Origin: Thalassospira sp. MCCC 1A01148
GTDB lineage: Bacteria > Pseudomonadota > Alphaproteobacteria > Rhodospirillales > Thalassospiraceae
Assembly (NCBI RefSeq): GCF_001613795.1
Contig: NZ_LPVZ01000004.1
Span: forward strand, 1 to 64,000
Length of the DNA stretch: 64,000 bases
Direction of reading: 5' to 3'
A model generated the notes under the pieces. The model saw nothing but the letters and a program-made list of their open reading frames with translations, had not been told where the DNA came from and made no database searches. A program made the translations under genes and the position numbers. Shown here piece by piece: positions 54,161 through 63,660 of the stretch (the first letter of the stretch is position 1; each line of letters opens with the position of its first letter).

Positions 54161-55927
54161 ATGTCAGCCTCCACTCGCCCCTTCTGGATCGCCCTTGGCG
54201 CCGTTTCGATTGCTTTTCACCTGTGGCTGATTTTCTCAGGATTGGTTCCCAATCTGGTCAGTCGGCCGGTTCATATGGCGCTGGCCCTGCCCTGGGCGCT
54301 GATCTTTGTCGCCAAAACCCGTGCCCAGAAAATCTCGGGTATTATTCTGACCATCATTGGGTTGATTGGTTGCGGCTGGATCGTCGCAAACCATCAGACC
54401 CTTGGGGATCAATACGGCTTCTTGATCGGTAATAGTCAGATTCTTCTGGCCGGGTCTTTGCTTGTGATCGTGCTTGAAATGGCACGGCGCGCCATTGGCT
54501 GGCCCTTGCCGACGGTAGCAGCGATTGCCTTGCTTTATGCATTGTTTGGGCAACACATCCCCGGCGAGTTCGGCCATGCAGGCCTGCCGGTTGAAAGCAT
54601 GCTGGGCACTCTGACAATTGCCGAAGGCGGCCTGTGGGGGAGCCTGACCGGTGTCTCGGTCAATATTGTTGCGATCTTTGTGATTTTTGGTGCTGTTCTG
54701 AATGGCGGTGAAGCCGGTCAGGGCTTTATGAATGTTGCCGGTGCGGCTGCCGGTCGGCTCAAGGGCGGGGCGGCAAAAGTTTCGGTCGTATCATCTGCAT
54801 TGTTTGGGTCTATATCGGGTTCGGCATCTGCCAATGTCGCCTCGACCGGGGCGATCACCCTGCCCGCAATGACCAAGCTTGGCTATCCCAAGCGCCTTGC
54901 CGCGGCGGTTGAGGCCGTGGCATCCAGCGGCGGTCAGATCATGCCACCTTTGATGGGGGCGGGGGCCTTTGTCATGGTGGAGCTCACCGGCAAGCCCTAT
55001 GCCGAGATTATGGTTGCGGCGATTTTGCCAGCGGTTCTTTATTTCCTGGCCGTCTGGGTTGGCATCAATGCCTTTGCCTTGCGCTTTGACTTGCCGGGCG
55101 TGCCAAAGGAAGACCGACCAAACATGCGTGCAGTCCTGATCACGTCAGGCTTCTTCCTTGTGCCATTTACCATATTGCTCTGGGGAATGTTTGGCGGTGG
55201 CTACACGCCGCAATATGCCGCCTGTCTGGCACTTTTGGCCGGGGCGGTATTGTTGTTGCTTGATGCCGATCTGACGGTTGATCTTGCGCGCAGCAAGGAA
55301 CGTTTCACCAATGTGTGCCTGAATGCCGGACGTCAGGTGGCGATGATTGGCTCGATCATTCTTTGTGCGTCGATTGTGATCGGCGTTCTTGGGCTGACCG
55401 GGCTTGGCGTCAAGATTACCTCGCTTCTGATTTCCGGATCAGGCGGCATGTTGTGGCCGGCCCTTTTGTTGACTGCCCTGGCTTGTCTGATCCTTGGCAT
55501 GGAAGTGCCGACCACAGCAGCCTATGTCATTTGTGTTTCGGTTGCTGGCCCGGCCTTGATTGAATTGGGACTGGAGCCGCTTCAGGCGCATTTGTTTGTT
55601 TTCTGGTTTGCTCTGCTGTCGACGATCACACCGCCGGTTTGCGGGGCTGTGTTCATTGCCGCCGGCATGGTTGAGGAAAACTGGCTTAAGGTCGCCGGAT
55701 CTGCCATGGCGCTTGGCATTGGGCTTTATATTGTGCCCTTGGCCATGATCGCGAACAGTACCCTTATTGATCTTGGAAATGACCCGCTTTGGGCGGTACT
55801 TGCCGGGTTGAAGGTCGCGGTTGGTCTGACAGCCATTTCATTTGGCCTGATTGCCCCACGGCCTTTCTGGATGCGGATCGTGATGATCGGTGTTGGTGCG
55901 GCGGTGATTTTTGCCGTCGGGATTTAG
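54161..55927 (+). CDS. TRAP transporter fused permease subunit (DctQM type)
   Basis: A 588-residue membrane protein with about 16-18 helices, combining the small (DctQ, about 1-140) and large (DctM, about 150-570) permease parts, as is usual in TAXI systems. Family motifs: SSALFGSISGSASANVASTG, TLPAMTKLGYPKRLAAAVEA, SSGGQIMPPLMGAGAFVMVE and ILGMEVPTTAAYVICVSVAG. Driven by a sodium or proton gradient. Co-transcribed with the binding protein. Confidence 0.95.
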   Translation: MSASTRPFWIALGAVSIAFHLWLIFSGLVPNLVSRPVHMALALPWALIFVAKTRAQKISGIILTIIGLIGCGWIVANHQTLGDQYGFLIGNSQILLAGSLLVIVLEMARRAIGWPLPTVAAIALLYALFGQHIPGEFGHAGLPVESMLGTLTIAEGGLWGSLTGVSVNIVAIFVIFGAVLNGGEAGQGFMNVAGAAAGRLKGGAAKVSVVSSALFGSISGSASANVASTGAITLPAMTKLGYPKRLAAAVEAVASSGGQIMPPLMGAGAFVMVELTGKPYAEIMVAAILPAVLYFLAVWVGINAFALRFDLPGVPKEDRPNMRAVLITSGFFLVPFTILLWGMFGGGYTPQYAACLALLAGAVLLLLDADLTVDLARSKERFTNVCLNAGRQVAMIGSIILCASIVIGVLGLTGLGVKITSLLISGSGGMLWPALLLTALACLILGMEVPTTAAYVICVSVAGPALIELGLEPLQAHLFVFWFALLSTITPPVCGAVFIAAGMVEENWLKVAGSAMALGIGLYIVPLAMIANSTLIDLGNDPLWAVLAGLKVAVGLTAISFGLIAPRPFWMRIVMIGVGAAVIFAVGI

Positions 55928-55944
55928 CAGGGATTGCGACGTAT

Positions 55945-55980
55945 AAAAAAAAGGCCGACAGTTTCCTGTCGGCCTTTTCG
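55945..55980. terminator. Bidirectional terminator after TRAP permease gene
   Basis: AAAAGGCCGACAG (55949-55961) pairs with CTGTCGGCCTTTT (55966-55978), perfect 13-bp stem, TTTC loop. Confidence 0.93.
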
Positions 55981-56004
55981 TCATTAGGTAAGGGGCGTCT
56001 GGCC

Positions 56005-56196
56005 TTAAGCGGTCGCGCGGCCACTGCGCGGTCCGGCTAAGAACCAGATAATAAGGCCAAGCACTGGCAGAATAACAACAAGTACAGTCCAAAGGACTTT
56101 TGAACCGGTGCTGGCACCACTGCCCATGATATTCACGATGGCCCAGATGTCGGCAATCAGGACAAGAAGTCCAATAATCCCACCATATTCAAACAT
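56005..56196 (-). CDS. Small PLDc_N-domain membrane protein
   Basis: A 63-residue protein made of a PLDc_N-type module: two membrane helices (GGIIGLLVLIADIWAIVNIM; LWTVLVVILPVLGLIIWFLA) and a basic GPRSGRATA tail. GAGG lies 7 nt before the ATG. Such small proteins are often induced by envelope stress; function unknown. Confidence 0.85.
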   Translation of the reverse strand: MFEYGGIIGLLVLIADIWAIVNIMGSGASTGSKVLWTVLVVILPVLGLIIWFLAGPRSGRATA

Positions 56197-56317
56197 GTTC
56201 CAACCTCACATTCGTTGCAGCGGTATTCGCACCGCGCTTACAACTTAAACGGTTGGATGTCGCTGTTGTTCCCGGCGCCATAAACCGGGTTGCAGACGCA
56301 AGTGGGTAAAAGTTGTT

Positions 56318-57517
56318 CTAAACCACCTGTCCGGCCGACCAGCCCGACGACCACGCCCATTGGAAATTGAATCCACCAAGGTGGCCGGTGACGTCCACCA
56401 CTTCACCGATGAAATAAAGACCGGGCACGTCGCGGGTTTCCATTGTTTTTGATGACAGGGCTTTGGTATCAACACCGCCGATTGTAACCTCGGCGGTGCG
56501 GTATCCCTCTGTCCCGCTTGGTGTCAGGGCCCACTGATTGACATCCATGGCAAGTTTGCGCAGTGCCTTGTCGCCGGTTTCGCCAATCGGGCGATCAAGG
56601 CCGTGGGTGGCGGTGATCATCTGGGCAAGGCGGTTGGGCAGGATGCGTGACAGAACCGTATGTACCGCCTGTTTCGGATTTTCGCCCTTGGCGGCTTTCA
56701 ATATTTCAAAGGCGTCTTCTTCCGGGTTCAGGTTCACCGTAATGGCATCACCTTCGTTCCAGTAAGACGAAATTTGCAAGATCGATGGCCCGGAAAGACC
56801 GCGATGGGTAAACAACAAACCTTCGCGGAATTGCTTCTTGTTGCATTGCACGATTGCATCGACCGAGATACCTGAAAGCTCGCCTGTGCGCGCACGCAGG
56901 TCGGGATCAAATACAAACGGGACAAGGGCCGCGCGAGTTGGAATGACATTGATGCCAAACTGGCGTGCAATCTGATATCCAAAGCCGGTTGCACCGATTT
57001 TCGGGATCGACAGGCCGCCGCATGCGACCACAAGGGATTCACAGGTCCATTGCGCACCAGTGCGTGTGGTGACGTCAAAGCCGCCATCCTCGCGCTTGAT
57101 GATATTCGAGATCTCGGTATTGAGCTTGATCGTCACATCGGCGGCATCGCATTCATCAAGTAACATGTCGATGATCTGAAACGACGACTCATCACAAAAA
57201 AGCTGGCCCAAGGTTTTTTCATGCCAACTGATGTTGTGACGATTTACCAGATCAAGAAAGTCATGCTGCGTATAGCGTTTTAAGGCTGACACACAGAAAC
57301 GCTTGTTCTCGGAGATAAAGTTTTCCGGGCTGGTATGGATATTGGTGAAGTTACAGCGTCCACCGCCGGAAATGCGGATTTTCTGCGCCGGTTTGGCAGA
57401 ATGATCAACCACCACAACGGATCGCCCGCGTTTTCCTGCTTCAATCGCACACATCAGGCCGGCCGCACCCGCCCCGATGACAAGAACATCAATCTTTTTC
57501 AAGCCCGTCAGATCCAT
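56318..57517 (-). CDS. NAD(P)/FAD-dependent oxidoreductase, HI0933/YhiN family
   Basis: A 399-residue flavoprotein. The N-terminal Rossmann motif is VLVIGAGAAGLMCAIEAGKR, followed by the family hallmark KIRISGGGRCNFTNI and a C-terminal GLYFIGEVVDVTGHLGGFNF with QWAWSSG that closes the FAD site. Members are widespread but of poorly defined function; some may act on RNA or small molecules. It stands alone between the PLDc_N gene and two GGDEF genes. Confidence 0.92.
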   Translation of the reverse strand: MDLTGLKKIDVLVIGAGAAGLMCAIEAGKRGRSVVVVDHSAKPAQKIRISGGGRCNFTNIHTSPENFISENKRFCVSALKRYTQHDFLDLVNRHNISWHEKTLGQLFCDESSFQIIDMLLDECDAADVTIKLNTEISNIIKREDGGFDVTTRTGAQWTCESLVVACGGLSIPKIGATGFGYQIARQFGINVIPTRAALVPFVFDPDLRARTGELSGISVDAIVQCNKKQFREGLLFTHRGLSGPSILQISSYWNEGDAITVNLNPEEDAFEILKAAKGENPKQAVHTVLSRILPNRLAQMITATHGLDRPIGETGDKALRKLAMDVNQWALTPSGTEGYRTAEVTIGGVDTKALSSKTMETRDVPGLYFIGEVVDVTGHLGGFNFQWAWSSGWSAGQVV

Positions 57518-57584
57518 TCATATGAGTTTCGGGCCTGCTTATACGTGGAAATCTTGCTGTTGTCAGTGCCAGCGGCGCAAATAG

Positions 57585-58691
57585 CTATTGGGCCGGAATG
57601 GCCTGCGTGTCGCGACTGTCCAGTCCCTGCGTTTCTGACCCAACGTCGTTGCCTTCCAGTTGCTGTTCGCCAACCACCAGATTTCGACCGTTTTCCTTGG
57701 CAAGATAAAGGGCCTTGTCCGCGCGTTCGATCAGCTTTGCTACAGGTTCTCCGGGGCGAAATTCTGCCACACCGAACGATGCCGTAACCTTGCCGATGGT
57801 GGTGTTGCCACTTTTGCTGACGACCTTGTGGCTTTCAATGTAACGGCGCAGCTGATCTCCAAACATGACGGCATTGCCAAGCTGGGTGTTTGGCAGAATG
57901 ATGGCAAATTCCTCGCCGCCAAAGCGTGCTGCCGTGTCCTGGCCTTTGACATTGCGTTTAAGGGATTCTGCCATCAGGCGGATGACCTGATCGCCAATCA
58001 GATGGCCGTAGGTGTCATTGAATTTCTTGAAGTGATCGATATCAAGCAAAACCAGGCTAAGCGGTTTTCCGTCTTCCATGGCGTTCATCATGGCGTCGCG
58101 CAATTGCATGTCGAATGCCTTGCGATTGGCAATGCCGGTCAAGCCATCGGTCAGGGCTTCGCGTTTCAGGTTTTCCATATCCTCGCGCAGACGGGTGATT
58201 TCCGAAGAACTGTTGGTCAATCTGCTTTCGAGAGTACGGTTGACACCTTCCATTTCACGCGTGGCGCCTAGCAACGTGTGCAACGCTTGTTCAAGATTGC
58301 CGAGATCGCGGTCCTTGTCCCCGACATATGAACAAAAATGATCAAGAGCCTTGTTATATTTCCGCGTATCAATGCCGACCTTGTGAACGGTATTAAGGAT
58401 GTTACCCAACTGTTCACGCAGGTCATTTGAAATGCGTTCGATGATTTCGCGTTCGCGCTGATCGCTAAAGAACCGGACATGAAGTTCTTCGCACTGGGCC
58501 TCATCGAACTCGCGATGGTTGCTGCGCAGAATATCTATGGTGCGGCACAGGTCGGTATTGGTCTTTGCAACATAGGTATAGAATGTCTGGAAGTTGCTCG
58601 GTTGCGAAATCACGCCGAGTTCCGCCATCAGCTTGAGTGCGGCGTCGGTATGTTGTTGTACTCTTTTGTGATTAAGGCCGTAAGCAGTCAT
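57585..58691 (-). CDS. Soluble diguanylate cyclase, paralogue A
   Basis: A 368-residue protein without membrane segments. Residues 1-165 form an all-helical N-terminal domain, with a coiled-coil-like stretch to about 185 and a GGDEF domain (about 190-345) with active motif RFGGEEFAIILP. The inhibitory site five residues before it reads KGQD instead of RxxD, so product feedback is probably lost. The C-terminus is a variable, Gln-rich tail. It is closely similar in layout to the next gene, 152 nt upstream on the same strand. Confidence 0.9.
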   Translation of the reverse strand: MTAYGLNHKRVQQHTDAALKLMAELGVISQPSNFQTFYTYVAKTNTDLCRTIDILRSNHREFDEAQCEELHVRFFSDQREREIIERISNDLREQLGNILNTVHKVGIDTRKYNKALDHFCSYVGDKDRDLGNLEQALHTLLGATREMEGVNRTLESRLTNSSSEITRLREDMENLKREALTDGLTGIANRKAFDMQLRDAMMNAMEDGKPLSLVLLDIDHFKKFNDTYGHLIGDQVIRLMAESLKRNVKGQDTAARFGGEEFAIILPNTQLGNAVMFGDQLRRYIESHKVVSKSGNTTIGKVTASFGVAEFRPGEPVAKLIERADKALYLAKENGRNLVVGEQQLEGNDVGSETQGLDSRDTQAIPAQ

Positions 58692-58843
58692 CGAATTCCG
58701 GCAGTAGAATTACGTCGCTGAAAGTTGCGGCGATATCCTATGCAAGCGGATCCGGGAAAGTTTTGATATGGATCAGCAGTCGGTCGGGAATTCGTTGATT
58801 TTAACGCATAACGACAAATTGGTTCGGCCAGGCGTCATTTTGC

Positions 58844-59860
58844 TCAGGCGTTTGCTGCTCGCTTGACCGGCTCGTCTTGCAGGTCGTTCTGGTTCATGAC
58901 GCAGTTTCGACCGCTTTCTTTGGCAAGATACAATGCCTGGTCAGCGCGTTCGATGACGCGGGTCAGGGGTTCGCCAAGCTGATAGGTCGCGACACCAATC
59001 GATGCGGTGATTTGGCCAAGGTCCTCGTTGCGGTTAACGCTTTTAAGGTGCAGGGATTCAATGGATGCGCGAATATTTTCGGCAACACGCATGGCGTCCG
59101 TCATGGTTGTGGCCGGAAGGATCACGGCAAATTCTTCGCCACCATAACGGGCCGTGGTGTCACGTCCCTTGACGTTCTCCTGCAGTGACTTGGCCAAGGT
59201 TCGGATGACCTGGTCACCTGCCTGATGCCCATGCCTGTCGTTGATCCGTTTGAAGTGATCAATATCAATCAAAAGGATGCTGAGGCATTCACCACCTTCC
59301 ATTGTTGCCATCGCAGCATCGCGCAGGCTTTCATCAAAGGCCTTGCGGTTGGCGATGCCTGTCAGCCCGTCGGTGTGGGCTTCGCGCTTCATTTCCTCAA
59401 GATCAAGGAGCAACTGTGTAACTTCGGCCGGGGGCTGCTCTGCATTGTTGCCAGCCGTCTTGCCGTGTTGTGTGGTTGACGGTTTGCCAATGCTCAAAAG
59501 GTCGCTGGTTGCTTGACGCAAATCGGCGGTGCTGATCTGTTCTTTGCCCGCACACAGACGATTCACAAGATCGGATACCTGTTGGTGCACATCGCTTGTG
59601 ACAGTCTCGCGCAGAAGCTCGATCCGGTCCGGCTCGATAAACCGCAGATACAGTTCATGGCATTTCAGATCGTCCAGCGCGCGCTTGTTCGTACGCAAAA
59701 TATCAATCAGCGCAACAAGATCGTCGTTCGATTTTTCGAAATAGGCAAAGAGTACAGCGAAATTGATCGGGTTTGCGCTTAAGCCCAACTCATGGATCAA
59801 TTCCAGTGCTTGACGCGACAGCGCATATGAACGCTGACGGTATTGTTCTTGCTGCGGCAT
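58844..59860 (-). CDS. Soluble diguanylate cyclase, paralogue B
   Basis: A 338-residue paralogue of the preceding protein: the N-terminal helical domain aligns (ALELIHELGLSANPINFAVL with ALKLMAELGVISQPSNFQTF) and the GGDEF motif is RYGGEEFAVILP, also with a degenerate I-site (KGRD). ATG 59860 is chosen because it aligns with the paralogue's start; an in-frame TTG at 60001 would add 47 poorly conserved residues. Tandem arrangement points to a local duplication. Confidence 0.88.
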   Translation of the reverse strand: MPQQEQYRQRSYALSRQALELIHELGLSANPINFAVLFAYFEKSNDDLVALIDILRTNKRALDDLKCHELYLRFIEPDRIELLRETVTSDVHQQVSDLVNRLCAGKEQISTADLRQATSDLLSIGKPSTTQHGKTAGNNAEQPPAEVTQLLLDLEEMKREAHTDGLTGIANRKAFDESLRDAAMATMEGGECLSILLIDIDHFKRINDRHGHQAGDQVIRTLAKSLQENVKGRDTTARYGGEEFAVILPATTMTDAMRVAENIRASIESLHLKSVNRNEDLGQITASIGVATYQLGEPLTRVIERADQALYLAKESGRNCVMNQNDLQDEPVKRAANA

Positions 59861-60068
59861 TCCGGGAAACCTGAAGGAGCATAATCGTAGGGACGTAGGC
59901 ACTTCTTTAAGTCTTGAACGCGTATTTTGCACCTGCGTTATATCAGTCTTGCCATATGCGCGTACAGAGTGCGCAGGTTGTAATTTTATTGGTTTGTTCA
60001 AGCATGTTCGATAGGTTCAATAATGAGGAAACTGTCTGAAATCGGACAAGAAAAAGCGGGAAGACAAT

Positions 60069-61028
60069 ATGCGGAAACATCTGGCTTTGGTTGCTGCGCT
60101 GACAGTGGTGTTGGGGTTTGTCCTGTATGGTGGCACCGCAGTCGCGCAAAGCAGCGATTCGTCTGAGCAGACATCGGTAAATGGTCAGGTCACCGACAGC
60201 ACGACCAATAACCCGGCAATCGATTACCGCCCGCTATCTGCCGAAGAACGCTCCAACATGCCGCCCTTGATGGAACGTTATGTTCTTGATGAATTGAAAA
60301 ATCTCCGCACTGAAATGCAAGGCATGCGTGCCGAATTGCTGCGTGAGGTGGTCAACCGTCAGCTGGAGGCCATCGACAAGGCGATTTCCTATTCTTCAAA
60401 CACCGTGACTTATTTTTTCTATTTCGTGGCGGCGGTCGGTGCGCTTTTGACCATGCTGGGGTGGCAGTCCCTGCGTGAGTTGAAATCAAGTGTGCGCAAT
60501 CTGGCCAATACGGAACTGCAACGTCTGTCACAGGAATTCGAAGGACGCTTGACGTCACTTGAAAACGAACTTCTGCTGAAGTCCAAGCTGATCAATGAAC
60601 ACCAGCACGAGATCGAGCGAACCCAAACCATTCATGCCCTTTGGCTACAAGCCAACCAGCTTAGTAATCCGCGCGCAAAGATTGAAACTTATGACAAGAT
60701 TCTTGAACTGGCCCCGGGCGATCCGGAAGTCATGGCTTACAAGGCCGATGCGGCGTTGCAGCTTGGGGACCGGGACTGGGCATTAAGTCTTTGCAACCGA
60801 TTGCTCGCAGAGGAACCCGAAAGCGCCAATGGCCATTACCAACGGGCCTGTGCCAATGCCGGTCTTGGTTTCAAAGAGGCAGCACTGGCGGATCTCAGCC
60901 GTGCGGTCGAACTTTCTGATTCCATGCGCCAACCGGCCTGGAACGAGGAAGAGTTCGAACCCCTCCGCGATATGCCGGAATTCACCGAAATCCTTGGCAG
61001 CAAGGAAGACTTGCCACCAGCAGAGTAA
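60069..61028 (+). CDS. Membrane-anchored coiled-coil and TPR protein
   Basis: A 319-residue protein with a Sec signal peptide (about 1-26, AVA-Q), a periplasmic linker, a coiled-coil helix (about 70-105), a second membrane helix (about 112-134; YFFYFVAAVGALLTMLGW), another coiled coil (about 135-190) and TPR-like repeats (about 195-290; AKIETYDKILELAPGDPEVM, ALSLCNRLLAEEPESANGHY). This places the TPR part probably in the cytoplasm. No named family; the architecture suggests a scaffold. It diverges from the GGDEF paralogue B across about 210 nt. Confidence 0.75.
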   Translation: MRKHLALVAALTVVLGFVLYGGTAVAQSSDSSEQTSVNGQVTDSTTNNPAIDYRPLSAEERSNMPPLMERYVLDELKNLRTEMQGMRAELLREVVNRQLEAIDKAISYSSNTVTYFFYFVAAVGALLTMLGWQSLRELKSSVRNLANTELQRLSQEFEGRLTSLENELLLKSKLINEHQHEIERTQTIHALWLQANQLSNPRAKIETYDKILELAPGDPEVMAYKADAALQLGDRDWALSLCNRLLAEEPESANGHYQRACANAGLGFKEAALADLSRAVELSDSMRQPAWNEEEFEPLRDMPEFTEILGSKEDLPPAE

Positions 61029-61055
61029 CGTCGGAACGGTTCAAACCCGCGATGC

Positions 61056-61088
61056 AAAAAAGCCCTGCAACATTGCTGCAGGGCTTTT
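61056..61088. terminator. Bidirectional terminator between TPR and isomerase genes
   Basis: AAAAGCCCTGCA (61058-61069) pairs with TGCAGGGCTTTT (61077-61088), perfect 12-bp stem, 7-nt loop. Confidence 0.93.
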
Positions 61089-61111
61089 CCAATGCAGGAT
61101 GATAGCTTTGC

Positions 61112-61789
61112 TTAGCTGCTTGGCAGTTCGTTCCACAGCGGATGGATCGGCGCGACATCTTCTTCGATTTCGGTAAAGCGTGCATCGCAATCAAAGAAAT
61201 AGTTGTCGGTCAGATCGTCATTGACCTGCGAAACTTCACCAACGATCACCGGACCTTTGCCCTCTTCACCATAGAAGCGATGCACAAGGGTACGCGGCAG
61301 GGTCACGCTTTGACCCGGCTCCAGAACAACCTTGCCACCGGCTGGCAGGATATTGAGTTTGCCATCGGTGCGGACACGGACGTCGTTTTCGCGGTCCATC
61401 TGGCCATCTTCGGTCAGGTTGCAAAGTTCGATCACAAGGTTGCCGCCACCGCGCACGATGATGTCTTCCATTTTGACCTTGTGGTAATGCCACGGGCATT
61501 CCTGATTTTCGCCAACGATCATGATTTTTTCAGCATAGGGCACTTCGCCCGGCTGGCGCAGAATACCATTGCGCAGGCAAAACAGGATCAGGCCACGCTT
61601 GTCGAAATTGCCTTCGCCGTAATCGGTGACGTCCCAGCCCATCTGATGGTCGCGGCACCATTTGGCCAGATCGGGTTCGGCTTCCCACTGCGCCGGGCTG
61701 TAATGGGCCCATTCCGGCAGTTTGAACGCGATGGATGCGTAAAGTTCCTTGGCATGCTCGATACAGGCATTGATTTCAGAACGCAGCAT
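61112..61789 (-). CDS. D-lyxose isomerase-type cupin (DUF1498 family)
   Basis: A 225-residue cupin. The metal ligands of D-lyxose isomerase are all present: His101 and His103 (PWHYHKV), Glu108 and His170 (TLVHRFYG). The family interconverts D-lyxose with D-xylulose and D-mannose with D-fructose. AGAGGT precedes the ATG by 7 nt. No sugar transporter or kinase gene adjoins it, so its physiological sugar is unclear. Confidence 0.9.
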   Translation of the reverse strand: MLRSEINACIEHAKELYASIAFKLPEWAHYSPAQWEAEPDLAKWCRDHQMGWDVTDYGEGNFDKRGLILFCLRNGILRQPGEVPYAEKIMIVGENQECPWHYHKVKMEDIIVRGGGNLVIELCNLTEDGQMDRENDVRVRTDGKLNILPAGGKVVLEPGQSVTLPRTLVHRFYGEEGKGPVIVGEVSQVNDDLTDNYFFDCDARFTEIEEDVAPIHPLWNELPSS

Positions 61790-62046
61790 GGGTGACCTCT
61801 TGTGGCATTGTGGGTGGTGCTTGGCACGAATGATTTAGCCGGGTTTTACCACGCCCGGATAGTGAATGCGACAGTTTTTGAATGCATTCAAATGATTTTG
61901 ATTTTTGCCGCTTTTGCCTAAGGACGCCCGCACAAATTGCCCTGCAATCGCCGTTTTTCCCATCAATAGAATGCAGATTAAGTGAAAGTCGCAGCGTGCG
62001 AACTTATATCTGGCTTATCGCCTGAAACCTGACAGGGAACTCTACC

Positions 62047-62781
62047 ATGGCGCAATCATCGGGATTTGCAAACGTCGTTGCGGCAACTGTTGTTGCCGTC
62101 GGGCTGGCGGCATCTGGTTGGCTGGTCGGGACCGGCATTGAAAATATGCGCGCGCTGGATCGTTATGTCACGGTCAAGGGATTGGCTGAACGCGATGTGA
62201 GGGCCGACAAGGCCGTCTGGCCGATTACTTATGTTGCGACCGATGATGTCCTGCAAAATGCACAGGCCAAGATTGATGCCGATACCAACACGTTGTTTGA
62301 GTTCCTCGCAAGCCACGGCATTGGTCGCGAAGCCACAGAGCTGCAAAACCTGCAGGTAACCGATCAGCTTGCCCAATCCTATCGGTCCGGGCCGATTGAA
62401 AGCCGCTATATCGTCAATCAGACCATTCAGGTCCGCACCGATAATGTCGATGCAGTGGTTGCCGCGTCACAGGATATCGGCAAACTTTTGCAGGGCGGTG
62501 TGGTTCTGGGCGGGCAGGGCTATAACCCCGGGCCGAGTTATCTGTTCACCGGCCTTAATGAGATCAAGCCGGAAATGATTGCGGCTGCAACTGCCAATGC
62601 CCGCGAAGCAGCCCAGCAATTTGCCACCGATTCCGGCGGTGAACTGGGCGGTATCCGGCGCGCGACACAAGGCCTGTTTCAGATACTGGCCGCCGATGGC
62701 GCCCCCAACATGATGGAGGTCAACCAGATCAACAAGACCGTGCGGGTGGTCACCACCATGGAATATCTCATCCGCGAATAG
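62047..62781 (+). CDS. SIMPL-domain (DUF541) periplasmic protein
   Basis: A 244-residue protein with an N-terminal membrane anchor or signal (about 6-28; VVAATVVAVGLAASGWLVGT) and a SIMPL domain starting at YVTVKGLAERDVRADKAVWP. Other conserved parts are GIGREATELQNLQVTDQLAQ and the end KTVRVVTTMEYLIRE. Bacterial SIMPL proteins form ring-like assemblies; some relate to oxidative or envelope stress, function here unknown. AGGGA lies 8 nt before the ATG. Confidence 0.9.
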   Translation: MAQSSGFANVVAATVVAVGLAASGWLVGTGIENMRALDRYVTVKGLAERDVRADKAVWPITYVATDDVLQNAQAKIDADTNTLFEFLASHGIGREATELQNLQVTDQLAQSYRSGPIESRYIVNQTIQVRTDNVDAVVAASQDIGKLLQGGVVLGGQGYNPGPSYLFTGLNEIKPEMIAAATANAREAAQQFATDSGGELGGIRRATQGLFQILAADGAPNMMEVNQINKTVRVVTTMEYLIRE

Positions 62782-62820
62782 GGGCTGAACTGAGTTGACA
62801 GCCTCGTCAAAGCTGGTTTT

Positions 62821-63654
62821 ATGCGCGCCATGGCGCAACTGATCCTGTTTAACAAACCCTATGGCGTTTTGACGCAGTTCACCGACCGTGAAAATGGTCG
62901 GGCGACCTTGGCTGACTATATCGATCTGCCCGGTGTCTATGCTGCAGGGCGTCTTGATCGCGACAGCGAGGGTTTGTTGCTTCTGACCGATAACGGGCCG
63001 CTCAATGCCCAGATCGCCCATCCGAAATTCAAGAAACCCAAAACCTATCTGGTGCAGGTTGACGGCGAACCCACCGATGAGGCGCTTGAAGCCCTGCGGG
63101 CTGGGGTTGAGCTTAAAGACGGTATGACCCTGCCTGCCAAGGCCCGGCGCATTGATGAACCGGACGGGCTTTGGGAACGCGATCCACCGGTGCGCTATCG
63201 CAAGGCCATACCGACAAGCTGGATCGAACTGACGATCACCGAGGGCAAGAACCGGCAGGTGCGTCGCATGACGGCAGCGGTTGGCTTCCCGACCTTGCGT
63301 CTGATCCGGCATGCCATCGGGGACTGGACGCTGGATGGTTTGGCTCCTGGTGAATGGAAGGTGATCGAGGTTGATGCACCGCCCGCCACCCATCGCAAGC
63401 TATCCCCCGGATCGGCCAAGCCGCCGCGCCGCAATCAGTTGCCTGATATTACCAGTGCGCCCAATGCCGACAGCAAAGCCACTGACAAGCATGATGGTGC
63501 AAAACCCGGCAAAGTCCGACGCAAGGGGGGATATAAATCGGCGCGCCAACGCAATGCGCCGGGCGATCCTGCGCACAATGTTTCGGGTACTGGTAAACGC
63601 ACACCGGATCGCTCAAAACCGGCGCGCCACCGTTCGCGCCCGAAGAAAGGATAA
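62821..63654 (+). CDS. RluE/RsuA-family pseudouridine synthase with basic C-terminal tail
   Basis: A 277-residue pseudouridine synthase. The catalytic motif [18 protein letters not shown] contains the nucleophile Asp46; the [20 protein letters not shown] segment is the family's second signature. No N-terminal S4 domain is present, as in RluE (23S rRNA U2457). About 80 residues beyond the core are Lys/Arg/Pro-rich and probably disordered, an RNA-binding extension longer than in E. coli RluE. ATG 62821 or 62830 are both possible starts. Confidence 0.9.
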   Translation: MRAMAQLILFNKPYGVLTQFTDRENGRATLADYIDLPGVYAAGRLDRDSEGLLLLTDNGPLNAQIAHPKFKKPKTYLVQVDGEPTDEALEALRAGVELKDGMTLPAKARRIDEPDGLWERDPPVRYRKAIPTSWIELTITEGKNRQVRRMTAAVGFPTLRLIRHAIGDWTLDGLAPGEWKVIEVDAPPATHRKLSPGSAKPPRRNQLPDITSAPNADSKATDKHDGAKPGKVRRKGGYKSARQRNAPGDPAHNVSGTGKRTPDRSKPARHRSRPKKG

Positions 63655-63660
63655 GCCGCA

